From: Ciborinia camelliae
Lineage: Eukaryota; Ascomycota; Leotiomycetes; Helotiales; Sclerotiniaceae
Reading direction: 5' to 3'
NCBI GenBank assembly: GCA_025890175.1
Contig: JANPYM010000011.1
Location: 1,840,299-1,904,298 of the forward strand
DNA: 64,000 bases
Below, piece by piece: positions 1 through 11,351 of this stretch (its first letter is position 1; every line of letters begins with the position of its first letter). A program made the position numbers and the translations under genes. Under the pieces are notes generated by a model. The model ran no database searches. It worked only from the letters and a program-made list of their open reading frames with translations, and had not been told where the DNA came from.

Positions 1-47
1 CTGTGCCACCCGCCAAAAAAAACCAATTCATCATAAGTATGCCTCAT

Positions 48-1658
48 TTACTGGCCCGACTTCTTAGCGTTCTCTGCCATAGCAGCATCGATTTGTGCAT
101 CGACTTGCGCTTCGTCAACTTCAGTTTCATCAGGTTTGTAATTCTCTTTTTCGCTTGTACCCCGAGGAGATTGTCTCTCATCACTTTCTTCTTCACTACT
201 CTCACTTCCTTGTAAGCTGTCGCGATTGGTTTGTCGACTTCTAGTCATCTGAAGAGTCAAATTAGCACATGGAAGTCTCAAGAACGAATAAACATACCCA
301 CGATCGTACACCACCGATAAGACCTAAGCTATATCCTGTGGCAAAATCACTGCCTGGTCCCGGGCTATCATTTCTTGGAATTTCCAGACGGCGCGTAAGA
401 TGTTGTAGAGCAGAAGGATTTGTGAGAGATCCAGAATTATCGAAACTATTTAGGCGTGCGGGACTACCAGGACGACTTGCTTGCCAGAATTGTTTTAATT
501 CCTTGCCCAATTCTTGGCCAGTAGTACTCCAGTTAGTTCGGATAGCCTCTCTCATCTCTGCAACATGTCGTTTTAGATCGAGCTCATTCTTCTTGAGCCA
601 TGAAACGTTGAGCTCTTGTCTTGTGGTACCCCGCTTGAATTGGCGTGCGATATATTTCTCATAATCACGAACAATTCTAATTAATTGTTAGCGGTGCTTA
701 AGGTGGGGGGATCAAAAACGTACTTTGTAATGATACCAGTCGTGCTAACACCCTCGGTTCTCTGTGTAACCAAGAATTTGCCTTGTTCTTTGATAGGCTT
801 GTAAATATCATCTCCCTCATCCGCGCCATAAGGAAGATCATCATGCGCAACGTAATCGATCCTTTTCTCTGCTAGAAATTCCGGAGTAACAATCCATGGA
901 CAATTCTCAACGACCTCATCGACCCACTTGCAATGTCTTACAGTCTCAGCTCGCTCCTGCCCAGATAGAACTGTGAGTCCTTTTCTCTTGTGTGTTTCCG
1001 CATCTCCTGTAACCCCGACCAGTAAATAAACGTCTGGGAATGCTTTCTTAGCTTGTTCGAGCTGTCGCATATGTCTGCCATGAGTTAGTGACTGCTTCCA
1101 AGTCCGTAGTTTTTGAATTACATACCCAAGGTGAAATAAATCGAATACACCATCCGCATAGACACGAACAGGTCTATCAGCAGGTGGTGGATTGGTCTTG
1201 TATCCAACAGGATCCGTCAATTTTCCAATCGGTGGTGGAGCCATGGTTTGTGTGTCTTCCTCCTTCTCTCCCTGTTGTTTTTGCTCTTCCTCCTCTCCTT
1301 TTGAAACATTTTTTCTTCCCTTCTTCCCAACTCTGTTCGCAATATCTGTACTACCCTCAGTTGTATCCGATGGCTCACCTGGATCTCGCGCATTGTCAGA
1401 TCCATTAACTGCTACTTTATCGTGTGTAGATGAGCGAAGACGTTTGGCTGGTGGGTTTTGAGAATCGACTGAAATGGTCTTTTTGTGACTTGAGCTACGA
1501 GTTTCTCGGGTTTCTGGAGCTGTGGATTCGCCATCTTCACCAGATGCATCTCTCGATGAATTTTGTAATTGATCGAGTGTCGAGGATTTCTTGGGTGATG
1601 GGCCAGTAGCAGTACGCTTTCTCTTTCCTGCACTTCCGCCAGATGATGGAGAAGACAT
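48..1658 (-). CDS. PCT1: CTP:phosphocholine cytidylyltransferase (4 exons, 487 aa)
   Basis: Makes CDP-choline from CTP and phosphocholine, the rate-limiting step of the Kennedy pathway for phosphatidylcholine; the family is nuclear or membrane-associated. Exons: 1126-1658, 724-1074, 298-676, 48-248; introns of 51, 47 and 49 bp; the sum is 488 codons. Residues 1-160 are a Ser/Thr/Lys-rich, NLS-like tail (GKRKR, PAKRLR). The nucleotidyltransferase fold starts at [15 protein letters not shown], with the HxGH motif at H176-H179, and ends with [12 protein letters not shown] (283-294). After it come [12 protein letters not shown], an amphipathic stretch ending MREAIRTNW, and an acidic tail ending AENAKKSGQ. 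The first intron splits the Gly178 codon inside HLGH. The start is the first ATG of the long exon. Function is certain from the motifs; exon ends are hand-read but preserve family sequence across all three junctions. Confidence 0.95.
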
Positions 1659-3504
1659 TTTGACTTTGATTCTGATTCTTTAACTCTAAATTCGATAATT
1701 GATCCGAGTGACGGAGGGGAATTGAGACAATCGAATCTACCTATAAACCTAGGTAGGTAGGTCGCTTTCGCGGTTTTCGTGTCTTAATCGTAGGTAGGTA
1801 GTGATTTGATTATCGGAGGAGCTTCCCGGATTTGAATAATTTTGACCAGGGTTAAAAAGGGTTTGGGTCAGAGGTAGGAAGTATCGCGAATTGGAGAAAT
1901 TGATATCAAAGATAGCTGGAGGGCTTTGGAAGCTTGAGTAATCAATCGTTGACGAGAAATATCACGATAATACTTGGATGAAAGTTTATTATGCTTTTAA
2001 ACAAATTAATCCAAGCTTTATGTAAGTGTGATGAAGACGATATGAATCATGGAATCTTGAAATTAGAAGATACGAGTCCTGAGTACTGCGAAAATTGAAG
2101 CGGTAGAAAATGGCACAGTACCGTATACCGTACCCTACCATACCCGTACTAGGTAATGATCAATCAATTGTATTGATTTATGTGTATTGATTATTTGAGT
2201 TGGGTAACTTTGGGGGGGCAACTTGGGTTGTAACTTGTCTTGACTTGTCTTGTTGTCCTCACATCAAACTAGTTTTTAAGCTCTCTTAAAGCTGCCAAGT
2301 TTCTTTGGCTTTTGCCTTTCTTTGGGTCCTGTTGGTCCTTCAACTATCAAAATCACAATAATCCTGGAATTCAAAATATCGTCATTGCTTGAGCACGTGG
2401 GACACTAACAAATCTGAGGCGTTAATTGGTTCAAATGAAGGGGTCCACGAATTCATTCGCCTGGCTGGCTGGCTGGATTGGATGGATGGGCTGGCTAGGA
2501 CTGGAGATTTACAAATTAATTACCACCTGGGCAGCAGTTCTTGGAGAAATCGAGAGGAAAGAAGAATGAAAGAATAATAAAAGACGGTGAACCTCTCCGA
2601 AATCTAGTGAGGTGAGGATTAGCAGACAACAAATTCTAGATTATCCCCGTAACCCATGGAATCTTCTTCCAAAAGATAAAAAAGTATTTTTTACCTCTGC
2701 CGTTCGTCGTGACTCGTGGGGTAACTGAGAAATTTATATTGTTGACCGCCCTCTCGAACCCATGATCTGATCCATCTGTTACTTTATCAAGACCCTCAAG
2801 ACCCTCAAGGATAAACATACCTATCTCCACTTCAAGCTGTGACCATCATCCATCCCCATTCTACTGCAATGCAAGTATGAAGTAATGCCAACGATTCCAT
2901 TAGACACTTCATTCAGCATAAGTCGAGAAAAAGAGCTTTGATCCCCTACGAACGGAACGGCGCATACTACTGCAAAACGATTAAAAAGACATCATGAGAT
3001 GAACACTTTAGTCAGGATATCAATTGGCGGTTTTCAAAGTACAATGCAACTCGCTCGGCCTTAGTCTAGAGACCCTTTCCTATAGAGATCTGTAATATAA
3101 AATGTAAAGAACGGACTGATGACCACAATATAACTCGCTGCATATGAAGATCGTAAGTTCAGGAAATTTCATGTCGAAGAAGGAGAAGCCACCACCAAGG
3201 GGATCTCCAAAATGTTTACCAGATACAAAGTTTTCATAACCTTCATACCTCTCCCCTATGCTTCCCAAATCCCTCCTAGCATTCATGAAGACTCCCAAGA
3301 GAAATTGTAACACGTGAATTTATCTCACGCCTTGCCTGTAAAACCGCAAACGACTTGCAACCCTTTCTATTCCAGATATGGTCGCAAAAATAGTCATTCA
3401 TCAAGATGAATCTGGTCTGCATAATTTCTCGAATCATTAAAATCTTCACCCCACCCTCACTTCAAGAATCTTTTAAAGATATATTAAATATGCCCCAAGT
3501 ATTT
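1659..3504. other. Intergenic: PCT1 upstream region and PP2C 3' flank
   Basis: No gene is visible. It holds CCTAGGTAGGTAGGT-type repeats near 1745-1800, a stretch of GTACCGTATACC-like repeats near 2117-2150, a GGCTGGCT run near 2462 and a palindromic CACGTG at 2394-2399. Short open frames here show no family features. Confidence 0.5.
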
Positions 3505-5367
3505 CTACTTCTCTTCCTTGACATTATCCCCCTTCGAGTTGGTTGTTTGGGGTAAGATTTTGTCTACTACAGACTGGTATTTTGGGTCTTTCGGGTCAAT
3601 CTTTTCGGGCAAGGCATTGGATTCGGGGACTTCGGAATTGGGTTGTCCTTTTGGGACTTGGCTAACGAGGTCTTTGTCTTCCTCACCGCGATCAAACATC
3701 TCTGTATCATCGGAATCAGTGAGGAGTTCTGTGCCATCTCCAAGAAGAATGATCCGTCCACGTTGGTTCCCACCGAAAGACTTAAGCTTCTGGTCCATAT
3801 CAACATCAAAACCACTGTCACTGTCATCAAAATTATGATGAACACCAGGTCCGCGGAATTCAGCTAGTAAAAATATTAGGGGATATTCCGATCCTAGGAA
3901 CTAACGGAGTACTTGCCATACTCCGGAGGGGCACAAGGACCATCTCCATTCGCAACACGCTTTGCGATTTCATCGTACCACTCTTCCTTGGTTTTACCAT
4001 TCAAGAGGCCAATGACGATCATAGTCATGTTGTCACATCCGACACCACCAGTCTCCGAATTGGACGCTAAACAATTATCCATCATGTTCTCGCAGATTTT
4101 AGATAGATCTTGCTTGGCCACAATCCCTCGTCGCACGAATTCGACAACAGCTTGGGAGGATTGGCAATCCCAGATACCTATAAGATAAATGTTAGACTTA
4201 TTTTCTCAGTGATTTGTCGCATACTACTGACCGTCACAAGCGACCACCAAGAACTCATCATCGTCTGTAATATCGTGGACGGTAACATCAGGGAATGCAG
4301 TCACGATTTGCTGCTCGGGTGAAAGCTCTGCGCTCTTCTTGAACTCGAAATCACCAATGGCTCTTGATAATGCAAGATTGCCATTAACGCGACCGAAATC
4401 GACGAAACCTCCAGCCGCGTTGATTCTAGCTTTTTCGCCTGCACAGATGTGTATTAGTATTATGTGCAGTCTATTACCAAAATCATGACGAGCTACCTTC
4501 ATTCTGCGGCTTGTGGTCGAATGACAGAGGCTTAGCACGACCCTTGACTCCCAACACACTTCTAGAATCTCCAGCATTTCCCTTGAGAATGGTAAGCATG
4601 TTTCGATTTGCTTTGCTCGATGTAACATACCACGTAGATCTTCTTATGCGAAATGATACCAACCGATGCGGTACAGCCAGAAACTTCCTCCTCGTATCTT
4701 GGGTCTATAATTCAAATCAGTATCCCTTTCTGGTAGGAGGTGAAAGCTGTTCTAACCCATCAAGATTGCTCTATCTGTTGCAAGGAAACCATCCTTCAAG
4801 GCTTGCTCAATATCACCCTTTTGAAAAGCTTCTTGTTTCGCAATGATCTGGTGTATGTTGTCCCCTGCAAACAGTGCTACCCGGTCTCCTCCATGTCCAT
4901 CGTAAACACCGAAGAAGGAAAGTCTGCTTTCGATTGGAGCTGGCTTGAATTCCTGTCCCTTTGTATTCTGTAAATCAAGGATAGTCGCGTGCGCGTCCTC
5001 CATGCTAATTCTCCATCCTTGCATTGACGAAACGCCATAGAGTAATCTCTCATCGCCTCCGTTGGCTGAGTTCTAGCAGAAAAATAATGTCAGTAACCAT
5101 AAAAAGTGATGTGTAGATCTTGATAGTAAAGATTGCGGCAGCAGGCCGAGTCTCCACGGAATATCTTTGTAGACAAGCTAGGTTCTTTTCCCAAGCAACA
5201 TACAACTCTTTGTATTACTGCGGGCGCAGAAATGCTTCACACCGGTATCCAATACCAGGTATGCGATATCTTGGCAAGAAATGCCGCCGCCGACGATGAC
5301 ACAGTAGACAGACAAGGAAAAACAGACATACCTTCTCCACGACCGGCTCAGAAAGAGTCTGACCCAT
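3505..5367 (-). CDS. PTC2: Protein phosphatase 2C, Ptc2/Ptc3 type (7 exons, 445 aa)
   Basis: Mg/Mn-dependent Ser/Thr phosphatase; yeast Ptc2/3 act on HOG MAP kinase and checkpoint signalling. Exons: 5332-5367, 4757-5072, 4631-4704, 4497-4581, 4232-4438, 3917-4177, 3505-3863, summing to 446 codons. N-terminus [12 protein letters not shown] is the classic Ptc2 start. Metal and phosphate residues seen: [12 protein letters not shown] (E37, D38), [10 protein letters not shown] (D70), [19 protein letters not shown] (D239) and GCDNMTM (D288). The last 115 residues are an acidic, variable tail. First intron 259 bp, others 49-58 bp. The last intron starts with GC (GCAAGT): only this donor restores the family sequence PPEYAEFRGPG, and the nearby GT gives an immediate stop. 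Function is certain; residue conservation across each junction supports the model. Confidence 0.95.
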
Positions 5368-8158
5368 CTTGAAGATAGATCTAGTCCTCTCTACAAAAAT
5401 CCAACAAACAATTCAGGTCCTTCTCTCAACAAGTTTTATAGATATCCCGATCGTGGTTTTCCTTGACAGAGATTGCAAGAGGTATGGGTTGGATGCGGGG
5501 TCGTAATTTTCTTGAGAAGAAAGGTTGAAGGAGATGTAGATAGTTGAAGACTATCTGCAAGGAAGATATCTATCGAGTTGGAGATCTTTTGGGATGTGAG
5601 TGTAGAGGTTTAGGAGAATTATCTTTGCAGATCGCGTGCAGTTTTGGGAGGGAAAGAGAAACTGAGGTTACTAAAAATGACGCTTCTTGCTGGATTGATG
5701 GGACGGGAGCAAGGACGCTAAGAGTGGTGTCGCTTATTTACCTGTAAACAGTAAACAGCAGAGTGGGGGACAGGAAAAGGGAATCAGGATCGATAATTTA
5801 TTAAGGAGGAGGTATGGAGAGATGGGTTGGGTGGTTGGTGGGTGAATGAATGGTTTTGAATTGAGCTTGAGCTTGGTTTTTTTGGCGTTTTTTTGGGTGT
5901 GAATGGCATCAAATGGCATGGCATGGAATGATGACCTCGAGCACAGTATTCTGGGTGGTTTATTTTGAATGAATCATGCGGGAGGAGACAGCACTATAGT
6001 TTTACCTAGTACCTAGGTATATCTATTCTTTTCTCTCCTTTGCCAATCATCTTTCGAGGCGTTACTGTACTGAGTACTTGTTGAATTCACCTTTCTTTGT
6101 TCCGTGTGGATTTCAAGGAAATTTATATACCGCTTGATTTCTTTGATTTGATCGTTTCATGTCATGTCGATATATATATATCTCGCAATTCAATATCTAC
6201 CTCCTACCTACCTAGGTAGCTATTTTAACCTATCATCTCCAATTTGAAGGGGAAAGAAGGGGAAATCTAGGCACTTCATCTCTTTCTTCATTGTTTGAAG
6301 ATGCAGTGTTGTAAGTTACAATACCTTACTGGGTAGGTAGGGAGGTAGGTGCAAAATGTAATTAATAACTTAAGTCTTATCAACCCGCTCGGTATGTATT
6401 CTGATATGCAGTGTGTCCCATGAGTGACGGATTAATGCCTCTTTTCGATAGTACTCCCAATGGCTACTAGGGATTCGCAAACAAGAATTCGGGTATATTG
6501 GGTACTGTACCGACGATATTGATGAGGATCCTCTAGAATGCCTCGACCATTTTGCCCTACTCGAGGTACTCGTAGTCTCTAGCTGATATCTATGGCCCTG
6601 ACCGTACTGTATCGTATGATAGGCTCCTCTCTTTACCTACTGATATTGGTAATTAGAATTTTCAACCCCCAAGCTTACCCGTAGTCTCGTACACCTTTTA
6701 CTAGGGACCTCCTAGGTACCTAGATACTGCAGTCTGCACGTAGCACCTATTTTCGCCATGAGCATCTGGACCGACTCACCGGGTGGGCCCCTTTTGGCTT
6801 TTAGCTTTGAGGTTGCGAGTAGATGTTCGAACTTCGGAAGAACCGAACGGACTGCGGACTGCGGACTGCGCCGCTTTAGCATTAGATTAGGGTTTTCTAA
6901 CTCTAGGTACTGCCCAGTACCTACCTACCCAGAGTTCCTTTTCTTTGCTTAACCGGATCTCCGTCTTTCCTCCCAACACGAACAGGACTGGTAACTTCAT
7001 TCTTCTCTATCGATAACAGTAGCAGTAGCATCGTCTGTTTCTGCTGTGATTTCATCCTTTTAATGAACAATATATCAAGTATCAAGTATCAAGTATCTCT
7101 CATCGATTTTTCTATTTCTGCATCAATTATTTGTTGATTTGGTTGGCGGGGTCACGGGAGGTGGTGTCTGTCCTTTGTCATAGCGACCCCTGTACGCAAT
7201 TTTTCCCTGAAGGCTGAAGTAAACAAAGCTGGGGAAAATTCACTTGTCCCTCCGGTATGCTATGCACAACAACCGTTTCACAGGTAATCTCATCCGTTTC
7301 CACCCGCGCTGACGCTGAGTGAGATTTTATCATCATCGGCTTCATCGAAATCTAGGAACCAAGTGGTTTTATAGGTAAGGGATGTTTAAAGATGGGCCAT
7401 GGACATAGAGCTTCATGAAGTTTTCTCACAGTAATCGAAAATTTGGTCTATTTTGCTGTATTCTGTCACCTGTGCTGTGTTGTGATTTCCCATGGTAGAA
7501 ATACTGACCATTACTTTCGGTGGGTAAAAGCAAAGCTCCAAACTTTGACTGGCCCTACAAAAAGTATCGGGACGTCTAGCAAATCTGTCTCTCAGAAGCA
7601 TCAATGAATTCGTCTGTTCCCCCCCTCTTAAGACAGTCTGGAAGGTCTGAAGACATATCGCAAGTGGCTGTAACGTTCCTTTAAATATCGTCCCAAAAGA
7701 CAAAGCAAGCGGCTTTGAGATTGTCTTCTTATGTTGTTTGTACTGGGATTTATAGGCGTCTTGGAGACTGTTTTATCATGTTATTTGTACTGTGATTTAT
7801 CGATAGGAAAGAAAATGGAAGCCATCAAGTTATCGTACCGCCAGTCCAGTGATGCATTTGCCTTTGAGGTTTTCTAGATACTTGTTTGAGATGGAGGCGT
7901 ATGCCATGAGATTTGCTATATATACAATCAGATTCCCCATCTTTAGAACTTGCAATGCCCATCAAACATTTCACTTCCGGCTTCAATCGTCACTAAGCGC
8001 ATCAGTCATTTACATATCCCAACCACTAAATGTTCGTTCGATTCGTAATCATCCACTCCTCCACCAGTAAATCACCTCGGTTTTCGCCACCACAAAGATA
8101 TCTCCATCTCCACCACTTCACGTTGAAGTTTTCAAGTATCCCGAATTCGATTGTCATC
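5368..8158. other. Intergenic, gene-poor
   Basis: PP2C promoter side followed by AT-rich DNA. It contains several TACCTAGGTA-like repeats (6006-6020, 6200-6220, 6712-6722, 6905-6930), a GGACTGCGGACTGCG repeat near 6850, AGTATCAAGTATCAAGTATC near 7076 and a TATATATA at 7917-7924. No coding region is supported on either strand. Confidence 0.5.
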
Positions 8159-8374
8159 ATGGTTACGGTTACCTATCACGCGGTAGGCTTGGTGCTAGCC
8201 TTTCTTTGTGGTCAGTTCACCATGCATCGACAAATGAACGGTTGTCTGATCGGTCTCCAAACATTAGACAATACACAAGTAAAGGTGTTCCTTGATACCA
8301 AGAACGGACCGAGCTGTTATCCCAAGAACGTATTGAGCTGCGATCCCAAGATCATGAATGGGACGGAGAGCTAA
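8159..8374 (+). CDS. Candidate small secreted protein (71 aa)
   Basis: Not a family I recognise. An ATG-started frame of 71 codons begins MVTVTYHAVGLVLAFLCG, which looks like a short signal peptide or membrane segment. It then carries a repeated motif with spaced cysteines (KNGPSC, YPKNVLSC, DPKIMNG). A TATATATA lies about 240 bp upstream, followed by a CT-rich leader (8070-8130), as in expressed fungal genes. It may instead be the first exon of a longer gene, because a potential donor (GTCAGT) follows the hydrophobic segment. The evidence is modest: short length and no homologue recalled. Confidence 0.3.
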   Translation: MVTVTYHAVGLVLAFLCGQFTMHRQMNGCLIGLQTLDNTQVKVFLDTKNGPSCYPKNVLSCDPKIMNGTES

Positions 8375-10080
8375 TTCATTATTGAGCAAATCCCACCTAT
8401 GCGCAGGTATGTACGAAGGCTCTTCTGCAACCAATCTGGTTATTTTTGTCGAGATCAATACTACAGCATCAAGACCCTCACTCACCCAAGATTCTAGGAG
8501 TCACGGTTTCATATGGGCAACCTCAGTGTTTAGGGATAAAGTGGATCCGGATGATCAGATCTGTTTGATATCTTGAGATATGTTTGGAAATATTCCAGGA
8601 GGAGATGGGTTTGAGTAGACTGTCAGTGGTGTTCTCAAGACGGGTTGTGGATTGGACTTAATGGTGTGGGATTCAGCAATAGGGAGAACCAATCCAATAG
8701 CATTAATACCAAAGCAAATCTTCATCCATCGTTATCGTTTCATGCTCTTTGGAATATATCTCTCTCTCCATACACATCTCACTCACATCTCCATCACCAA
8801 TCTCAAATTGTTTCTCACGTCATCATCTTTTTCTCCATCTCTCTTCCCTCCCTCCATTAAGAGAGCCAGGTTCTGGTGTTGGTGTTCCTACCTTACTCTT
8901 ATCTCGAAATCAATGGAATATTCTTCACAGCATCTTGATCGCTCCATGTGAGTAAGCAAGACGCTTTATTTCGAGAGAAACTAGCGTTTAACCCAATAAG
9001 CTATCTTATACCCAAATTTTACAGGCAGATTTTCATCTTCGATATATGCGAGGCGGATTTTGGAATGGCATCTTGGGATTCGGACCTGAGATTTACTTGC
9101 TATATATACATGTATGTACCTATGTGTGTATGTATGTAACTTACATTTGGCAAAACTTGCAATCTGCATTAAAAATACTTGATCTCTATCTTCCGTCCCC
9201 AACAACCTTCCCCCAGAAACTTCATCAACTACAAATCTGATCTTCAGACATCCACTCTCACTCTCACCGGCTATTTACCCAATGCATCCATCATCTCTTC
9301 TTCGATAAAGGTCCGTCATCATTGACATCTTTTCGGGAAGCTAACGCACCATCTTTTTCTTCTCCAAGTGTTCATTTTTCATCATGACGGACGTTCTACT
9401 TTTCGTTACCCCGTGATGACATCAAGAAGGCGGCTAATTATTCCTTCCCCAATTGCTGGTTTTATTGGCGGTTTCCAATTAGCTGGGTATGGTTATTTTC
9501 TATACCTATCGTCAATCTTCATCTTCATTGAATACGAAACTCGGCAATCCATGAACAATCAATAAATATCTTGAATATCTTGAATATCTTCCTTCGGGCT
9601 CGGACGCTTAATTACATCAATACCGATCAAATAAATAAAAAAGATAGCCAGGAACGTGGAAATTCTTGAGATGCTTTGGTTGATGGCTTGAGTGAGGGGG
9701 AATGGAATTTTCGATATTGAATTTTTTTGGAAATGGGAATGCAGAGGCGGGAGAATCTCTATCATGCTAGGTAGTTAAGTTAGTAAGTAAAGCCCACTGA
9801 TATGATGATCCCTACTTAGGTAGTTTCTTGAGATTCACCACGTATTTTATAATTTCAATTCCATTCATGGCAGGGAATGAATGAATGAATGAATGAATGA
9901 ATGAATGAATGACCCAAGCAAGCAAGCAAGAAGTCTGGCTCATCATAGGTATTGGACCACATCATTCATTTTTTTACTTAGATTTTGATCAAGAACTACC
10001 TAGACCGTCTGACTTATTTTATTGGTCATAAGACAGGTGAAGAGTCTAAGATGCGATTATAATATGTTTGAGGTGAAGTG
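8375..10080. other. Intergenic with simple repeats
   Basis: No gene is seen. It contains TATGTATG-type repeats near 9110-9137, TTGAATATC repeats near 9570, an (AATG)n microsatellite at about 9876-9911 followed by (AAGC)n, and CT-rich stretches near 8750-8860 and 9185-9260 that look like transcript leaders without a convincing downstream frame. Confidence 0.4.
9876..9911 (+). repeat. (AATG)n microsatellite
   Basis: About nine uninterrupted tetranucleotide units, followed directly by four AAGC units to about 9930. Confidence 0.9.
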
Positions 10081-10111
10081 AAGTGAAGTGGAGTGAAATT
10101 TTACTTCTGGG

Positions 10112-10215
10112 GAGGTATTTGATTGGAAGGGGGGTTTGGGGAGAGGTTTGGGGAGAGGNNNNNNNNNNGAGGTATTTGATTGGAAGGGGGGTTTGGGGAG
10201 AGGTTTGGGGAGAGG
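10112..10215 (+). repeat. 47-bp duplicate flanking a 10-N assembly gap
   Basis: The 47 bases at 10112-10158 (start GAGGTATTTGATTGG, end GGGGAGAGG) recur exactly at 10169-10215. Between them are ten Ns at 10159-10168. This is the signature of a scaffold join whose ends were not collapsed, so the second copy is probably not real sequence. It can create false open frames on the minus strand. Confidence 0.85.
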
Positions 10216-10262
10216 TTTGAGGGGGGTTTGAGGGGGGTTTGAGGGGGGTTTGAGGGGGGGTT
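10216..10262 (+). repeat. G-run tract with G-quadruplex potential
   Basis: Four consecutive runs of six or seven G are separated by TTTGA. The preceding duplicated segment adds further runs of four to six G. The low complexity probably explains why the assembly broke next to it. Confidence 0.75.
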
Positions 10263-11035
10263 TGAGTAGATGGCTTGCTATTAGGCTTGGTTGAATGTGC
10301 TGGGATTGCCCAGGGTTGTTTGTGAGATGCAGGTGAGCCATGGAGAGAGGAGGGGAAGGAGGGGGGAAAGAGGGGGAAGCGGGGAGTAAATTGAAATTGT
10401 TTGATAGATGTTGAAGATTTTTCACACATAAGATCTTCTAACCCCTTGGAATCTTCTCCATTTTTGTATCTCTACCTCTGTCTTGATCAGTTCGGTTTAG
10501 TTCGGCTTTCCAGCATGTTCGGTACATATTCAAGAACCCGGCAGATCTTTAAGGAGCAACACCATGATATAAAATTTGGGACCTTTTCTTTCGGAACCCC
10601 AACGTTTGGCGAATGAGGTATTTCTCCTTCCCAGTTCTATTTCATCCTATTCCGGTCCATTATCTTCTGAATAAAGAGGAAATTCGAGCTGCCACACAAA
10701 AATTTCTAATGCGATGAAGAGTCTTGGAAAATAAGGGAATCAACATCATCTAGCAAATTTTCCTCTCGAGAGTCCGGGAAAGAGGGAGCTAGATATAATA
10801 TAGCGATATCATACCAAAATTCGGCATTAGATCCACAGCATTCATGTAACTTCTGAAACTATCTTAAATATCTTTCGAGTGAAAGTTTCAGACTGGGAAG
10901 TTTTCCTATATATACATGTCCACACCCTCAAAATATATATATACTATTAATTCTTCATTCTTCACTCATCACGTCATCGATAGCTCACTCACTCACTCAC
11001 TCACTCACACATCATAATATTAAATCCACTCCAAC
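10263..11035. other. Intergenic, promoter-like at its 3' end
   Basis: No gene is supported. The 3' end has a TATATATA at 10907-10914, a second AT run near 10935, a (CTCA)n microsatellite around 10983-11006 and a CT-rich leader, which together look like a promoter for the small ORFs at 11036 and 11196. Confidence 0.35.
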
Positions 11036-11086
11036 ATGAACTTCAACTTCAATTTCAACTCACGCAAAGAACCATCCAATCTTTAG
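11036..11086 (+). CDS. Possible upstream ORF (16 aa)
   Basis: An ATG-started 16-codon frame, MNFNFNFNSRKEPSNL, ends 109 bp before the hydrophobic ORF at 11196. Its context (ccaacATG) is acceptable. If the downstream ORF is expressed, this would be a natural upstream ORF. It could equally be chance in repetitive leader sequence. Confidence 0.2.
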   Translation: MNFNFNFNSRKEPSNL

Positions 11087-11195
11087 ACCAGCTACATTCA
11101 TAATCACATATCGTTTATCGTCACCAGATATCTATCCATATTCCCTTCTAAATTCCAATTCCAATCCAACCCAACACCCATCACCCAATAGCAAA

Positions 11196-11351
11196 ATGTT
11201 CTTCCTCGTCTTCTTCTTAAACCTCATCATTCAATTCATCATCTTCACATTCATCATCCTCCTAAACCTCATCATCCAATTCCTTATCCAATGTTTCAAC
11301 CTCAAATACCGCATCGTCACATATCTCCACCCCGATTTTACACAATCTTGA
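11196..11351 (+). CDS. Candidate small hydrophobic protein (51 aa)
   Basis: Unrecognised. An ATG in good context (gcaaaATG) opens a 51-codon frame that is nearly all Phe, Leu, Ile and Asn for 34 residues. It contains an imperfect repeat of LNLIIQF, followed by a short polar tail (KYRIVTYLHPDFTQS). It would be a single- or double-pass membrane peptide. A promoter-like TATA lies 290 bp upstream. The caution is that the underlying DNA is a TTC/ATC-rich low-complexity stretch, which gives hydrophobic translations by composition alone. Confidence 0.25.
   Translation: MFFLVFFLNLIIQFIIFTFIILLNLIIQFLIQCFNLKYRIVTYLHPDFTQS

Noticed and set aside
10046..10429. Minus-strand Pro/Gln-rich frames of 120-127 codons
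   Set aside because: They run through the N gap and the duplicated G-rich tract; composition alone explains them.
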